Source: Microbacterium nanhaiense
Lineage (GTDB): Bacteria; Actinomycetota; Actinomycetes; Actinomycetales; Microbacteriaceae
NCBI RefSeq assembly: GCF_014646015.1
Contig: NZ_BMMQ01000011.1
Location: forward strand, 16,899 to 80,898
Direction: 5' to 3'
DNA: 64,000 nucleotides
Shown: positions 1 to 10,349 of the stretch, in pieces
Layout: the number at the start of each line of letters is the position of its first letter
Position numbering within the stretch: the first letter of the stretch is position 1
Position numbers and translations under genes: made by a program
The notes under the pieces: generated by a model
Told to the model about the DNA's origin: nothing
Seen by the model: the letters and a program-made list of their open reading frames with translations, nothing else
Databases searched by the model: none

Positions 1-356
1 AGAAGCTCGCCAGCCAGCTGAAGCAGGTGACGGACGACGTGGTCTTCGTCGCCTCGCCACCGCGCCGGGAAGAACAGATCGGCTGCGCGGTCGCGGGCAG
101 CGTTCCCGCCGACTGCGTGCACACCGTCGATGACCTCTACCGCGAGGTGACCGAGGGCGCCGGGGCCGCCGTCACCGCAGCGGATGCCACGTACCTCGCA
201 ACCGAAGAATGGTTCTGCGTCGACGGCAGGTGCCCCGCCTTCGCGGGCTCGACGCCGACGATGCGCGACGACATCCACATGACTCGCCAATACTCGGCAC
301 TCCTGGCGCCGCTCCTGCGCGACCGCCTCGAGGAAGCAGGCGTGCTGGGCGACTGA
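1..356 (+). CDS. SGNH-domain acyltransferase, C-terminal fragment (5' truncated)
   Basis: The frame is open from the first bases of the window, so this is the last ~117 residues of a gene that begins outside it. The tail DDIHMTRQYSALLAPLL carries the Asp-x-x-His pair (D-D-I-H) typical of the third catalytic block of SGNH hydrolases, and it is preceded by a disulphide-type CxxxxxC segment (WFCVDGRCPAF). This arrangement is known from the periplasmic SGNH domain at the C-terminus of acyltransferase-3 (OafA/YrhL-type) proteins that O-acylate surface polysaccharides. The membrane acyltransferase domain itself is not visible here. The gene lies upstream of a membrane protein and a glycosyltransferase, which fits a surface-glycan role. 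Confidence 0.7.
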   Translation, partial: KLASQLKQVTDDVVFVASPPRREEQIGCAVAGSVPADCVHTVDDLYREVTEGAGAAVTAADATYLATEEWFCVDGRCPAFAGSTPTMRDDIHMTRQYSALLAPLLRDRLEEAGVLGD

Positions 357-504
357 GAAACATACAGCCGCGCCCCTTATCAGCGAGCGCAACCACCAAA
401 CTGAAACGGCTGGCCTAAGCTCGAAGTGTGCCCTATATCGTCATGTTATGCCCCGCCGGGTGGCTTGACTTGAGCGTACGGCCCGCGCAGAAGAACTTGA
501 TTCC

Positions 505-1650
505 ATGACCTTCCGTGCCCCGATGCCGACAGCGACGAGACGACGTGTCAACGAGCCGTTCCCGGCGAAGCCCTGGAGCCGCTGGCTGTTGCGCGCGGGG
601 CTCGCGGCGCCCTTCGTCGTTATCGCCGTTTTGCTGATTCAGGATTCCGCTCTCCTCTCTCGCAGCGTCAACGGAACAGTCGAGGCGCGCGTCGACACGA
701 TCGACTGGGGCCGCGCCGACCTCAACTGGGTCGCAGACCTCTACCCGCCATTCGGAACCCTGCTCGTGCAGCTGATTCCTGGCGGGGCTGCCGGTCTCAG
801 TATCGTCGGCGCCCTCGCCGCAGGTTGGTTCCTGCAGTACCTGATCCAGACGCTGCGCGAGCGCCGCTGGCAGCGTCGAAACATCGTGCTGACAGTGCTC
901 GCTGTCGGCGGCAACCCGGTCTTCGCCTACCTCGTTGTCGGCGACCTCCTCGGCTTCCTGGGACTCGCATCGTTCAGCTACGGCACCATCGAGATGTACC
1001 GATTCATCATGCGCAGGAACACCGATGCCGGCTTCCGCGCGGGCGTCTGGTTCTTAATCTGCTCGCTCGTGGATCCGTCGGGTCTCCTCCTCATCGTGGT
1101 CGCGATGTTGACGGCGCCGGCGTTGACCGTCGCTCGGGCCAACGAACGAGGCGCGCGCCTGGCGAACATCGCGGTAATCTTCTACCCCACGATCGCGGCA
1201 GCTGCCACCATCATGCTGATGCAGGCGATCTACCTGAACGATCCGTTCGCGCTCTACTCGCGAGCCATCACCTACTCCCCCGAAAACTGGTCGGTCTTCG
1301 CGACGCTCTTCACGACACCGGGCGGATGGACGACCCTCCTCGCCGCGCTCTTCGGCGCCGCCGTCGCGGCCCTGGGCCGCAGATACGTCCTCGCGTTCAT
1401 CGCACCCCTCGTGCTCGTCGCAATTCTGCTCGGGCGCGCGCTCGGGCTCGTTCCGTTGCAGGGCGTGGGCTACGTTCTGCTGACCACGACGATGATTATC
1501 GTCACGCTACTCCCCAGCCTAAGCGGGCGACTTCGGCGCACCGGTGTCAGCGTCGTGCTGTGCGCCTTCATCGTGCTCGGCTGGGTCACCGGTCTCGTGC
1601 GCGCACCAATTGTCGAGTGGTTCGTTTCATTTACCGGAGGCATCGCATGA
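505..1650 (+). CDS. Polytopic membrane protein next to a GT2 glycosyltransferase
   Basis: This 381-residue protein has about nine or ten hydrophobic helices spread over its whole length, the first at residues ~28-47 (LLRAGLAAPFVVIAVLLIQ), with few charged loops. I recognise no catalytic motif and do not know its family. The stop codon overlaps the start of the downstream glycosyltransferase (ATGA), so the two are translationally coupled and probably work together, for example in building or exporting a surface polysaccharide. Residues ~69-90 (WVADLYPPFGTLLVQLIPGG) form an amphipathic loop of the kind seen in GT-C-like membrane enzymes, but this is only suggestive. The ATG at 505 is the first in-frame start. 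Confidence 0.6.
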   Translation: MTFRAPMPTATRRRVNEPFPAKPWSRWLLRAGLAAPFVVIAVLLIQDSALLSRSVNGTVEARVDTIDWGRADLNWVADLYPPFGTLLVQLIPGGAAGLSIVGALAAGWFLQYLIQTLRERRWQRRNIVLTVLAVGGNPVFAYLVVGDLLGFLGLASFSYGTIEMYRFIMRRNTDAGFRAGVWFLICSLVDPSGLLLIVVAMLTAPALTVARANERGARLANIAVIFYPTIAAAATIMLMQAIYLNDPFALYSRAITYSPENWSVFATLFTTPGGWTTLLAALFGAAVAALGRRYVLAFIAPLVLVAILLGRALGLVPLQGVGYVLLTTTMIIVTLLPSLSGRLRRTGVSVVLCAFIVLGWVTGLVRAPIVEWFVSFTGGIA

Positions 1651-3131
1651 CCGGGCAGGTTACCCCCTCGACGCCGATCGTCCCCTCGGAGCAGACTGCA
1701 CACGCCGCCGCCGAGGGGCTTTACGAACACGATCGGCTGCGATCTGGCAAGTACGTCCTCTCCACCGCGCAGAAGATCGGCGGCACGATCGCGATCGTCA
1801 CCATCGTTGTGGTCGGCGTTCTCTGGCTGAGCAAACTGTTGCAGGCATTCCTCGTCGTCTTCAGCCTCGCCTTCCTCGCCGCCACGGCCTTCAAGTTCAT
1901 CGTCTCGGTGCGCGGTGCCCGCTATGACGTGATCGAGCGAATATCATCGGCGCAGATCGCCGAACTTCGCGACGAAGAACTGCCGGTCTACACCGTGCTC
2001 GTCCCCGTGTTCCGTGAGGCCAACATCGTGGGCCAGCTCGTGCGCAACCTGGGTGCGCTCGACTATCCCACCGACAAGTTGGAGGTGATGATCCTCACGG
2101 AGGAAGAGGATCAGGAGACGCGCGACGCGATCGCCGCATCGAATCCGCCCGCACACTTCCGCGTCGTCCGCGCGCCGAAGGGGCACCCCCAGACCAAACC
2201 GCGTGCGTGCAACGTGGGCCTGGCGCTCGCACACGGTGACTACCTTGTGATCTACGACGCGGAGGATCGCCCCGACCCGGACCAGCTAAAGAAGGCGCTC
2301 ATCGCGTTCAAGCAGAACGGTGACGAGGTCGCCGTCGTGCAGGCAGCGCTGAACTACTTTAACGACCGCGAGAACCCGCTCACGCGGATGTTTACGCTCG
2401 AGTACTCGTACTGGTTCGATTACATGCTCCCCGGCCTCGAGCACGATCGCCTGCCCATTCCTCTCGGCGGCACGTCCAACCATTTCCGCGTCGACGCGCT
2501 GCGCGAGCTCGGCGGTTGGGATCCCTACAACGTCACCGAAGACGCCGACCTTGGGATCCGCGCGAGCGCGCTCGGATATCGCGTCGGGGTGATCGACTCG
2601 ACGACGATGGAAGAGGCCAATACCTCCATCCCGAACTTCATCCGACAGCGCTCGCGCTGGATCAAGGGCTACTTGCAGACGTCGCTCGTCCACGCACGGC
2701 GCCCTGTGCAGCTGATCCGCGAGGTCGGCGTCGTGAAATTCTCCGCCTTCGCGTTGCTGATCGCAGGAACGCCCATCACGTTCCTCGCGGTGTTGCCGTT
2801 CTACGCGCTCACGGCCGTCTCGCTCTTCCTCCCGCCGGAGGTGCTCTCCGACCTCCTGCCGGTGCCCGTGCTGTGGCTGGCGCTGCTCAACTTCGTTGTC
2901 GGCTCGGCGCTCATGGTGTATGTCACCATGATGGGCCCCTACAAGCGTGGCAGCTTCCACCTCGTTCCGTGGGCCTTGGTTAACCCCGTCTACTGGGTGC
3001 TTCACTCGATTGCCTCATACAAGGCGCTGTGGCAGCTCATCGTGAAGCCCCACTATTGGGAGAAGACCGAACACGGCCTGACCGCCCACGTCGACGACGA
3101 AGCCGTCGACGCAGGTGGTCAGGCCGGGTAG
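1647..3131 (+). CDS. Family 2 glycosyltransferase, processive/cellulose synthase-like
   Basis: This 494-residue membrane glycosyltransferase probably polymerises or extends an exopolysaccharide from nucleotide sugars at the inner leaflet. Two N-terminal helices are followed by a GT2 catalytic domain. It contains the acidic D-A-E-D motif (D204/D207), the TED motif (TEDADLGIRASALGY) supplying the catalytic base, and QRSRWIKGYLQT, the Q-x-x-R-W acceptor motif of processive GT2 enzymes. Several C-terminal helices follow. The reading frame is open much further upstream, but the ATG at 1647 is preceded by GGAGG (1636-1640) and overlaps the upstream stop by 4 bp, so it is the likely start. The sugar specificity cannot be read from the sequence. 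Confidence 0.85.
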   Translation: MTGQVTPSTPIVPSEQTAHAAAEGLYEHDRLRSGKYVLSTAQKIGGTIAIVTIVVVGVLWLSKLLQAFLVVFSLAFLAATAFKFIVSVRGARYDVIERISSAQIAELRDEELPVYTVLVPVFREANIVGQLVRNLGALDYPTDKLEVMILTEEEDQETRDAIAASNPPAHFRVVRAPKGHPQTKPRACNVGLALAHGDYLVIYDAEDRPDPDQLKKALIAFKQNGDEVAVVQAALNYFNDRENPLTRMFTLEYSYWFDYMLPGLEHDRLPIPLGGTSNHFRVDALRELGGWDPYNVTEDADLGIRASALGYRVGVIDSTTMEEANTSIPNFIRQRSRWIKGYLQTSLVHARRPVQLIREVGVVKFSAFALLIAGTPITFLAVLPFYALTAVSLFLPPEVLSDLLPVPVLWLALLNFVVGSALMVYVTMMGPYKRGSFHLVPWALVNPVYWVLHSIASYKALWQLIVKPHYWEKTEHGLTAHVDDEAVDAGGQAG

Positions 3132-3138
3132 TCGGTCC

Positions 3139-3684
3139 TTACGCCGCGGGCTTACGGTTCTCGGCGCTGACCATCCAGGCGTACTGCTCGAGGGTCTCGA
3201 GAATCGAGTGCAACATATCTGCCGTCGTCGGATCCTCTTCGTCGACCGCGTCGTGCACGTCGCGGCAGGTCGCGACGACCGCCTCGAGGCGCTCGGTCAC
3301 GAGGTCGATCACGTCGGTCGTGAAGAGCTCACCGTGCGGCAGCTCGGGAAGGGTCGTCGACTCGGCGACGGTGTCGCTGCGCCCGTCCGGCACGGCGTGC
3401 AACGCGCGCATGCGCTCGGCGATCGAGTCGCTGAAGCCGCGCGCCGCGTCGATGATCTCGTCGAGCTGACGGTGCGTGTCGCGGAAGTTCGTGCCGACGA
3501 CGTTCCAGTGCGCCTGCTTGCCCTGCGAGGCGAGCTCGATCAGGTCGACGAGAACCTTCTGCATGTTCTCGCTCAGCGTCTTCGAGGCGGTGAAGCCGTT
3601 CTCGGCGTTCTGTTCCTTCGTCAGCCCCGCGCCCTTCGACGGGCGGCGCTTGTTCTTCGTCGTGGTGGTGCTGTTCGAAGCCAT
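3139..3684 (-). CDS. dps: Dps-family ferritin-like DNA protection protein
   Basis: This 181-residue protein has the Dps signature. HWNVVGTNFRDTHRQLDEI supplies the His of one subunit, and the following DAARGFSDSIAERM supplies the Asp/Glu ligands of the inter-subunit ferroxidase site. Dps forms a dodecamer that oxidises and stores iron with peroxide and binds DNA in stationary phase. The N-terminal ~20 residues are Lys/Arg/Thr-rich (TTTTKNKRRPSKGAG), the usual DNA-binding tail. It is convergent with the upstream glycosyltransferase, with only 7 nt between stops, and is a single-gene unit. The ATG at 3684 has AGGAG-like sequence upstream on the minus strand. Confidence 0.9.
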   Translation of the reverse strand: MASNSTTTTKNKRRPSKGAGLTKEQNAENGFTASKTLSENMQKVLVDLIELASQGKQAHWNVVGTNFRDTHRQLDEIIDAARGFSDSIAERMRALHAVPDGRSDTVAESTTLPELPHGELFTTDVIDLVTERLEAVVATCRDVHDAVDEEDPTTADMLHSILETLEQYAWMVSAENRKPAA

Positions 3685-3790
3685 GAGGTTCTCCTTCGAC
3701 GTCGAGCGTTTAGTGGATCACCGGCAGGCTAACGAGAACACGCAATGTGCCGCCGACCCCTTGAAGGAGCGCGGGAGGGCTGGTACAGGG

Positions 3791-5095
3791 TCAGCGTATC
3801 TCGCTCAATACGTTCCGCACGCGTTGACGTTGCGCGTAGATGACGAACGGGTAGTTTCTCACCGCAGTCAGCTGCTGCAGGCGTTCCGGCAACTCATCGA
3901 TAGCATCGCGCAACGCGTCGGCGATCCGTTCTTCGAGGCGGCGAGCGAACTCGGCAAGGTATCCCGCCGGCAGCCCCGCGTCAGCCTCGAGTACACGCAG
4001 TGAGGCTCCCGAGAAATCACCAAGTCGGCGGCTCTGATTCACCGAGAACGCGAGTTCGACGGCGTTATAGGCCGAGTAGTCCTTGGCGCGACACGTCGAC
4101 TCTGGCTCGAACACAAGATTGCAGTTGAGGTCGTAGAGCGGCGCAAGCAGCACCAGTCCTGGGTACATCTGAAGCGAGTAATTCTTCGAGTGGCCGTCGT
4201 TGTGCCCAACGAACCAGGCAAACACGAGGCTTTCAGCGAACTGGCGCTTTGCATCGAGAGCGAAAGCCGGTGCGAGCTGTCGTTCGAAGAGGAGAAAGAG
4301 ATCAGCGACGCTCGGGCCGCCATCCTTCTCATACTTCTTGAGAACGGCGGTCCCCGTCGCTTGGGCGAGGTCCTCTTGATGGATGCGAACGACCGCGTCT
4401 TCTTCCCGCACTCGGTCGAATCGCTCAACCACGAGAACGTGCTCGCCGGCGAACTCACGTAGTTCGGTCGTCGCGACGCCCATACCCAGCGCGCGAGCTA
4501 CTCGCATCGTCACATGCTCCGTGACGTCTGAGCCGTCATGTCCGTTGACTCCCGGCTTGAAGATATGCGTCGACGGCGCTGAGCCCCGCGGTTCGAACCA
4601 TTGCCCGTCTTTGTACGCCAACGCGAACTTTCCCTGTGCTCCGCCAAGCGAGAATGGCTGCCCGGCGGCGCTTCTGTCAGCCCAGTTTGAGTCATCGCGT
4701 CTAATCTGGCGGATCCTGTCTGCGATCTCTTCGTCGTCCACCGGCCTGAGCTCTTGACGCTCGCTAGGCCCGACCCCGTGCGGATAGAACTCCAGTGCAC
4801 CGGCCACGTCCGCGCCGTAGACGCTCAGCAATTCGAAGGCCGCGGTCGTATCAAGGCCAGCGTCTCGCGCCCACTTCGAACGCACTTCCTCGCGATCGGG
4901 AAGCAGGTTTTCAAGGAACCTATCGACCTTCTCGCCGCTGTACCCGCCGGGACTCACCGGAAACTGTACCGAGATGGGAATGCTAGCCTCCCGAAACGCG
5001 TACTCATCCGTGTACTTGAGACTCAGCACGCCTCGGCGGCGAGATATTGATGCGATGCGCTCGCCGTATAGATAGACGTCCAGACCGACGGCCAC
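3791..5095 (-). CDS. hipA: HipA-like serine/threonine kinase toxin
   Basis: This 434-residue protein matches the full-length HipA family. The N-terminal subdomain-1 (DVYLYGERIASISRRRG to LPDREEVRSKWA, residues ~5-80) is followed by the kinase core. That core has FSLGGAQGKFALAY (P-loop region), HIFKPG (the ATP-binding Lys), LVVERFDR and the catalytic loop GHNDGHSKNYSL with D300, then the metal-binding PLYDLNC. Known HipA proteins phosphorylate aminoacyl-tRNA synthetases (GltX in E. coli) and cause growth arrest and persistence; the target here is unknown. The start is GTG at 5095, 3 nt after the hipB stop and preceded by GGGGAG inside the end of hipB, so the two genes form an operon. All key kinase residues appear intact. 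Confidence 0.9.
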   Translation of the reverse strand: MAVGLDVYLYGERIASISRRRGVLSLKYTDEYAFREASIPISVQFPVSPGGYSGEKVDRFLENLLPDREEVRSKWARDAGLDTTAAFELLSVYGADVAGALEFYPHGVGPSERQELRPVDDEEIADRIRQIRRDDSNWADRSAAGQPFSLGGAQGKFALAYKDGQWFEPRGSAPSTHIFKPGVNGHDGSDVTEHVTMRVARALGMGVATTELREFAGEHVLVVERFDRVREEDAVVRIHQEDLAQATGTAVLKKYEKDGGPSVADLFLLFERQLAPAFALDAKRQFAESLVFAWFVGHNDGHSKNYSLQMYPGLVLLAPLYDLNCNLVFEPESTCRAKDYSAYNAVELAFSVNQSRRLGDFSGASLRVLEADAGLPAGYLAEFARRLEERIADALRDAIDELPERLQQLTAVRNYPFVIYAQRQRVRNVLSEIR

Positions 5096-5098
5096 GTA

Positions 5099-5500
5099 CT
5101 ACTCCCCGGCGCTCTCGTCATGCTGCTCAGCAGCTCTCGCAAGCACCCCACTGGCCCGAAGCCTTTCGAGCGCAGCTTGCGCAGCTTCCTGCCCCAAGCC
5201 GTACAGCCGGTCTCGAGGGAATGCTGCTGGCGTCGTCGCCCCCGCCTCCCTGCTCCTCAGGTCATCGGCATCCACCGAAGCTCCGGTTCGCGAAACCTCT
5301 CCTCCGAGCACGATGCCAAGAAAAGCGAAGATCTTGAGGTAGGTCGCGAACGAGGCGCCGCCGTGCGCCTGCTCGATTCGGGCATACGACTGACGCGTCA
5401 CGCCGATCGCCTCGGCCACGTCGCTCTGGGTCAGTTCGCGCCGCAGGCGCTGGGTCTTGATCAAACGCGCTGCATCTGCTGGGCTCTGAATCTTCACCAT
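5099..5500 (-). CDS. hipB: HipB-like XRE-family antitoxin/autorepressor
   Basis: This 133-residue protein has an N-terminal XRE helix-turn-helix at residues ~7-65. LRRELTQSDVAEAIGVTRQS is the HTH itself, followed by YARIEQAHGGASFATYLKIF. The remaining ~65 residues are Ala/Arg-rich and poorly conserved, longer than the compact E. coli HipB (88 residues). It is expected to bind and neutralise the kinase encoded 3 nt downstream and to repress the shared promoter. The ATG at 5500 is preceded by GGGAGG. Directly upstream lie two inverted repeats overlapping a promoter-like sequence, as expected for autoregulation. Confidence 0.85.
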   Translation of the reverse strand: MVKIQSPADAARLIKTQRLRRELTQSDVAEAIGVTRQSYARIEQAHGGASFATYLKIFAFLGIVLGGEVSRTGASVDADDLRSREAGATTPAAFPRDRLYGLGQEAAQAALERLRASGVLARAAEQHDESAGE

Positions 5501-5516
5501 AGCCTCCCGGATGTTC

Positions 5517-5555
5517 TAGATACTTAACACTGTACCGCTGTTAAATATTTTTAAC
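5517..5555 (-). promoter_or_regulatory. Candidate hipBA promoter with overlapping double palindromic operator
   Basis: Two perfect inverted repeats overlap here in an AT-rich patch. TTAACA (5524-5529) pairs with TGTTAA (5539-5544), and GTTAAA (5540-5545) pairs with TTTAAC (5550-5555). Read on the minus strand, TTAACA (5544-5539) and TATCTA (5522-5517) are separated by 16 nt and resemble -35 and -10 boxes. The antitoxin start codon lies 17 nt downstream. Repressor binding to either palindrome would cover the promoter. The sequence is seen directly; operator function is inferred. Confidence 0.6.
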
Positions 5556-5615
5556 CCAACTCCAGCGCAATGTCATCAATATGCAACAATGCGCCCGTGT
5601 ACGTAATTGAGAACA

Positions 5616-6572
5616 TCAGCGCCGCGCCGGCCACACGAACAACGCCTCGGCCGGCCTCCACCGCCGGGCGAGGGCCGCGAGGCCCCAGGGCACGAGCAGT
5701 CCCGCGGCGAGCGCGGCGGCGAGCGCGACGCGCGGATCCACGAGCTGTTCCGCGCAGAGCTGCGCGACCAGCGACACCACGGGCCAGTGCACGATGTAGA
5801 ACACGATCGAGTCCACGCCCACATAGCGGGCGGGCGCGAGCCACCGGGAGCGCGCGATGGGGTTCACGACGCCCGCCGCTCCCAGGATGAACAGCAGCAC
5901 GATCGGCAGGTTCCAGGGCGCCTCGGGCAGCTGCAGCACGTGCAGGGCATGGCCGGCCGACAGGAGGAGGGCGGCCGCGAACATGACGAGGCTCGGCCAG
6001 AATCCGCGCACGATCCGGTCGCGGTAGGTCGACAGCACGACACCCGCGAAGAAGAATGCCGCGTTCCCCCAGAAACGCGGCCACTGACCCTCGATGGGCA
6101 CCGCGGACAGCGCGATCACCGCGAGCAGCAGGTACGGCGCGGGGATCCAGCGCATCAGCATCGCGATGCCGAAGTACAGCAGCAGGTAGGCGAGGAACCA
6201 GAGGTGTTCGATCGGGTCGTAGAAGATGCGCCAGAAAACCTCCCACCCGAAGCCGATCCCCGTGGTCTCGAGCAGGGCCGCGAAGAACGCGATGATCAGT
6301 ACCGACCAGAGAAGGTACGGCCACGCGATCCGCCGGAGCTTGCCCGCGACGTATCCGCCGGATCCCTTCGCGAGCGAGCGCGTGACGAACAGGCCCGACA
6401 GCAGGAACATCGCGGGCAGGCGCAGGGGCGTGACGATGATCGTCAGGGTCTCGAGCCGCGTGAACTCGTGCCCCGCGAACAGCTCGGTGCGCTGCATCGC
6501 GTGCACGAGGATCACGAGGATGACGGCCGCGCCCCGGACGACGTCGATCCACGAGTGGCGGACGGTGGACAT
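5616..6572 (-). CDS. Acyltransferase-3 family membrane protein
   Basis: This ~318-residue integral membrane acyltransferase begins MSTVRHSWIDVVRGAAVILV and reaches HAMQRTEL soon after. The R-G-x-A and V-H-A elements correspond to the conserved Arg and His block at the start of acyltransferase-3 domains. About ten hydrophobic helices follow. Family members transfer acyl groups from a cytoplasmic donor to sugars or lipids of the envelope. Unlike the fragment at the window start, this one has no C-terminal SGNH domain. The open frame extends upstream to 6779, but the homologous N-terminus begins at the ATG at 6572. That ATG lacks a convincing Shine-Dalgarno sequence, so the start is uncertain. 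It sits between two toxin-antitoxin pairs. Confidence 0.8.
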   Translation of the reverse strand: MSTVRHSWIDVVRGAAVILVILVHAMQRTELFAGHEFTRLETLTIIVTPLRLPAMFLLSGLFVTRSLAKGSGGYVAGKLRRIAWPYLLWSVLIIAFFAALLETTGIGFGWEVFWRIFYDPIEHLWFLAYLLLYFGIAMLMRWIPAPYLLLAVIALSAVPIEGQWPRFWGNAAFFFAGVVLSTYRDRIVRGFWPSLVMFAAALLLSAGHALHVLQLPEAPWNLPIVLLFILGAAGVVNPIARSRWLAPARYVGVDSIVFYIVHWPVVSLVAQLCAEQLVDPRVALAAALAAGLLVPWGLAALARRWRPAEALFVWPARR

Positions 6573-6798
6573 AGGAGGCCAGACTATCGGTTTCGGCCCC
6601 TTAACCGGGGGCTCCACCCGTGCATCACGAAGGCGGCCTCGATGACACTCACCTTTGACCCCACCACGTAGCTTGCAGTTATAACTGAAATGCGGTAACG
6701 TGTGTTCTCCGGCGCCACTGAATCGTCCACATCGTGGCGCCGACCGCAACGCAACATTCCCAGCAACCACGTATCGCACTCATTCAGAAGGTCCCGTC

Positions 6799-7227
6799 AT
6801 GTCGACGCAGGTACTCTCGCCCACCTCAGCCATCATCGAAGACCAAGTACGAGACGACGCACAAGAGTTGCTGTCGCAGGCGCATGATCGCCGGATTGTC
6901 GGCGCGAAGCTCGTGCTCGATGACGGAACCGAGATCACCGTGCCGCAACAGTTGTCCGAACTCCTCGGCTTCGTTGTGGCTGGGGTTACCCAGGGCTCGC
7001 TCTCAATTCGTTCGATGCCCGATGAGCTGACGTCGAACACCGCTGCTCAATTGATCGGCATCTCTCGGCCGACACTCATGAAAATCGTTGGGAACGGTGG
7101 CCTTGCGAGCCACAAGGTGGGGAGTCACCACCGGTTCACCCTCGCCGACGTGCAGTCGTTCATCGCGCGGCGACGTGCAGATCAGCATGACGCGTTCGAG
7201 GCATTGCGGGAGATCGACGCAGGCTAA
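6799..7227 (+). CDS. Excisionase-type HTH protein, probable antitoxin of a PIN toxin
   Basis: This 142-residue protein has a C-terminal MerR/excisionase-like helix-turn-helix at residues ~75-125. Its parts are TSNTAAQLIGISRPTLMKIV, a recognition helix around GLASHKVGSHHRF, and LADVQSFIARR. The N-terminal ~70 residues carry a short acidic segment and a beta-rich strand (KLVLDDGTEITVPQQL). This two-part layout is typical of DNA-binding antitoxins encoded just before PIN-domain proteins. The downstream PIN gene starts 17-47 nt later on the same strand. I chose the ATG at 6799 because the frame upstream looks non-coding. The gene probably autoregulates, but no clear operator was identified. Confidence 0.7.
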   Translation: MSTQVLSPTSAIIEDQVRDDAQELLSQAHDRRIVGAKLVLDDGTEITVPQQLSELLGFVVAGVTQGSLSIRSMPDELTSNTAAQLIGISRPTLMKIVGNGGLASHKVGSHHRFTLADVQSFIARRRADQHDAFEALREIDAG

Positions 7228-7274
7228 GAACCGCATCCCGTCGTTTGTCGGAGCACGATCCTAGGCTCGAGCGC

Positions 7275-7859
7275 GTGCAGAAGATATTCGTCGACGCCAA
7301 CGTACTGGGTAGCAAGACTCAGTACGACTGGCTGTTCATGCTACGCCTGCGCCTCGAGATGTTCACGCTCTGGACGTCGAACGACGTGCTCGACGAGGCT
7401 CACCGCGTATGGCGCCGCCGCAAGCCCGACCTCGGCGGCGCCATGCGCGCTCAGCGTGATGCACTCTTCCGCCGCCTCTTTGACGACGTCTCCGATGCCT
7501 GGAACGGCGGCGCCAGCGACACGATCAATGACGTACACGATGTCCATGTGCACAACGCAGCGCGATCGCTTGGGGCCGACATCCTCCTGACCAATAACGG
7601 CAAGGATTTTGGCGATCCGAACACGCTGCCGTACGACATATACTCGCCAGACGAGTTCTTCGTGTTGGTCAATGCCAACGCCCCGCAAGCGGTGCGTGAT
7701 GTCGCCCGAGATCAGGCCCTCTACTGGCACCGACGCAGTGGAGACACTAAATATTCGCTGGCCAAAGCACTAGCAGAGGCAGGTTGTCCCTCGTTCGCGC
7801 GTGAGGTTGAAAGGCATTTGGTCGTACTTAGTGGGTCGTCAGCTTCGTTACCCTTGTAG
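7275..7859 (+). CDS. PIN-domain ribonuclease, probable toxin
   Basis: PIN domains are Mg-dependent RNases. The first conserved Asp lies in KIFVDANVLGS, a Glu follows in NDVLDEAHRVWRR, and later acidic residues lie in DVHDVHVHNAARSLGADILL followed by TNNGKDF. The order matches VapC-like and longer PIN proteins. A C-terminal extension of ~45 residues (from ALYWHRRSGDTKYSLAKAL) goes beyond a minimal VapC (~130 residues). The start is either GTG at 7275 (194 residues, just before the first PIN strand) or TTG at 7245 (204 residues); neither has a strong Shine-Dalgarno sequence. The pairing with the upstream HTH gene suggests a toxin-antitoxin module. The RNA target is unknown. Confidence 0.7.
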   Translation: MQKIFVDANVLGSKTQYDWLFMLRLRLEMFTLWTSNDVLDEAHRVWRRRKPDLGGAMRAQRDALFRRLFDDVSDAWNGGASDTINDVHDVHVHNAARSLGADILLTNNGKDFGDPNTLPYDIYSPDEFFVLVNANAPQAVRDVARDQALYWHRRSGDTKYSLAKALAEAGCPSFAREVERHLVVLSGSSASLPL

Positions 7860-7888
7860 CTACCCTCGTGAGAGGACGCAACCGGGGA

Positions 7889-7920
7889 TTAACATCAGCG
7901 CCTTTCGCCATGTCTATGAT
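7889..7920 (+). promoter_or_regulatory. Possible glg operon promoter
   Basis: Upstream of the first glg gene, TATGAT (7915-7920) resembles a -10 box. The nearest good -35-like word, TTAACA (7889-7894), is 20 nt away, which is longer than the usual 16-18. This is the only AT-rich stretch between the PIN gene and glgP. It is a weak prediction. Confidence 0.3.
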
Positions 7921-7972
7921 GTGCGGCAAGCGGGTGTTCGACCCGCGCGACACGTGACCTCGGGGAGCGCCC

Positions 7973-10339
<2,367 letters not shown>

Positions 10340-10349
10340 AGGATCCGTC

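Noticed and set aside
465..493. Promoter for the gene at 505
   Set aside because: TTGACT at 465-470 is a good -35 word, but no -10-like sequence lies 16-18 nt downstream.
825..1646. Longer N-terminus for the GT2 glycosyltransferase
   Set aside because: The upstream part is an Arg-rich shadow of the membrane protein gene; GGAGG and the 4-bp overlap support ATG 1647.
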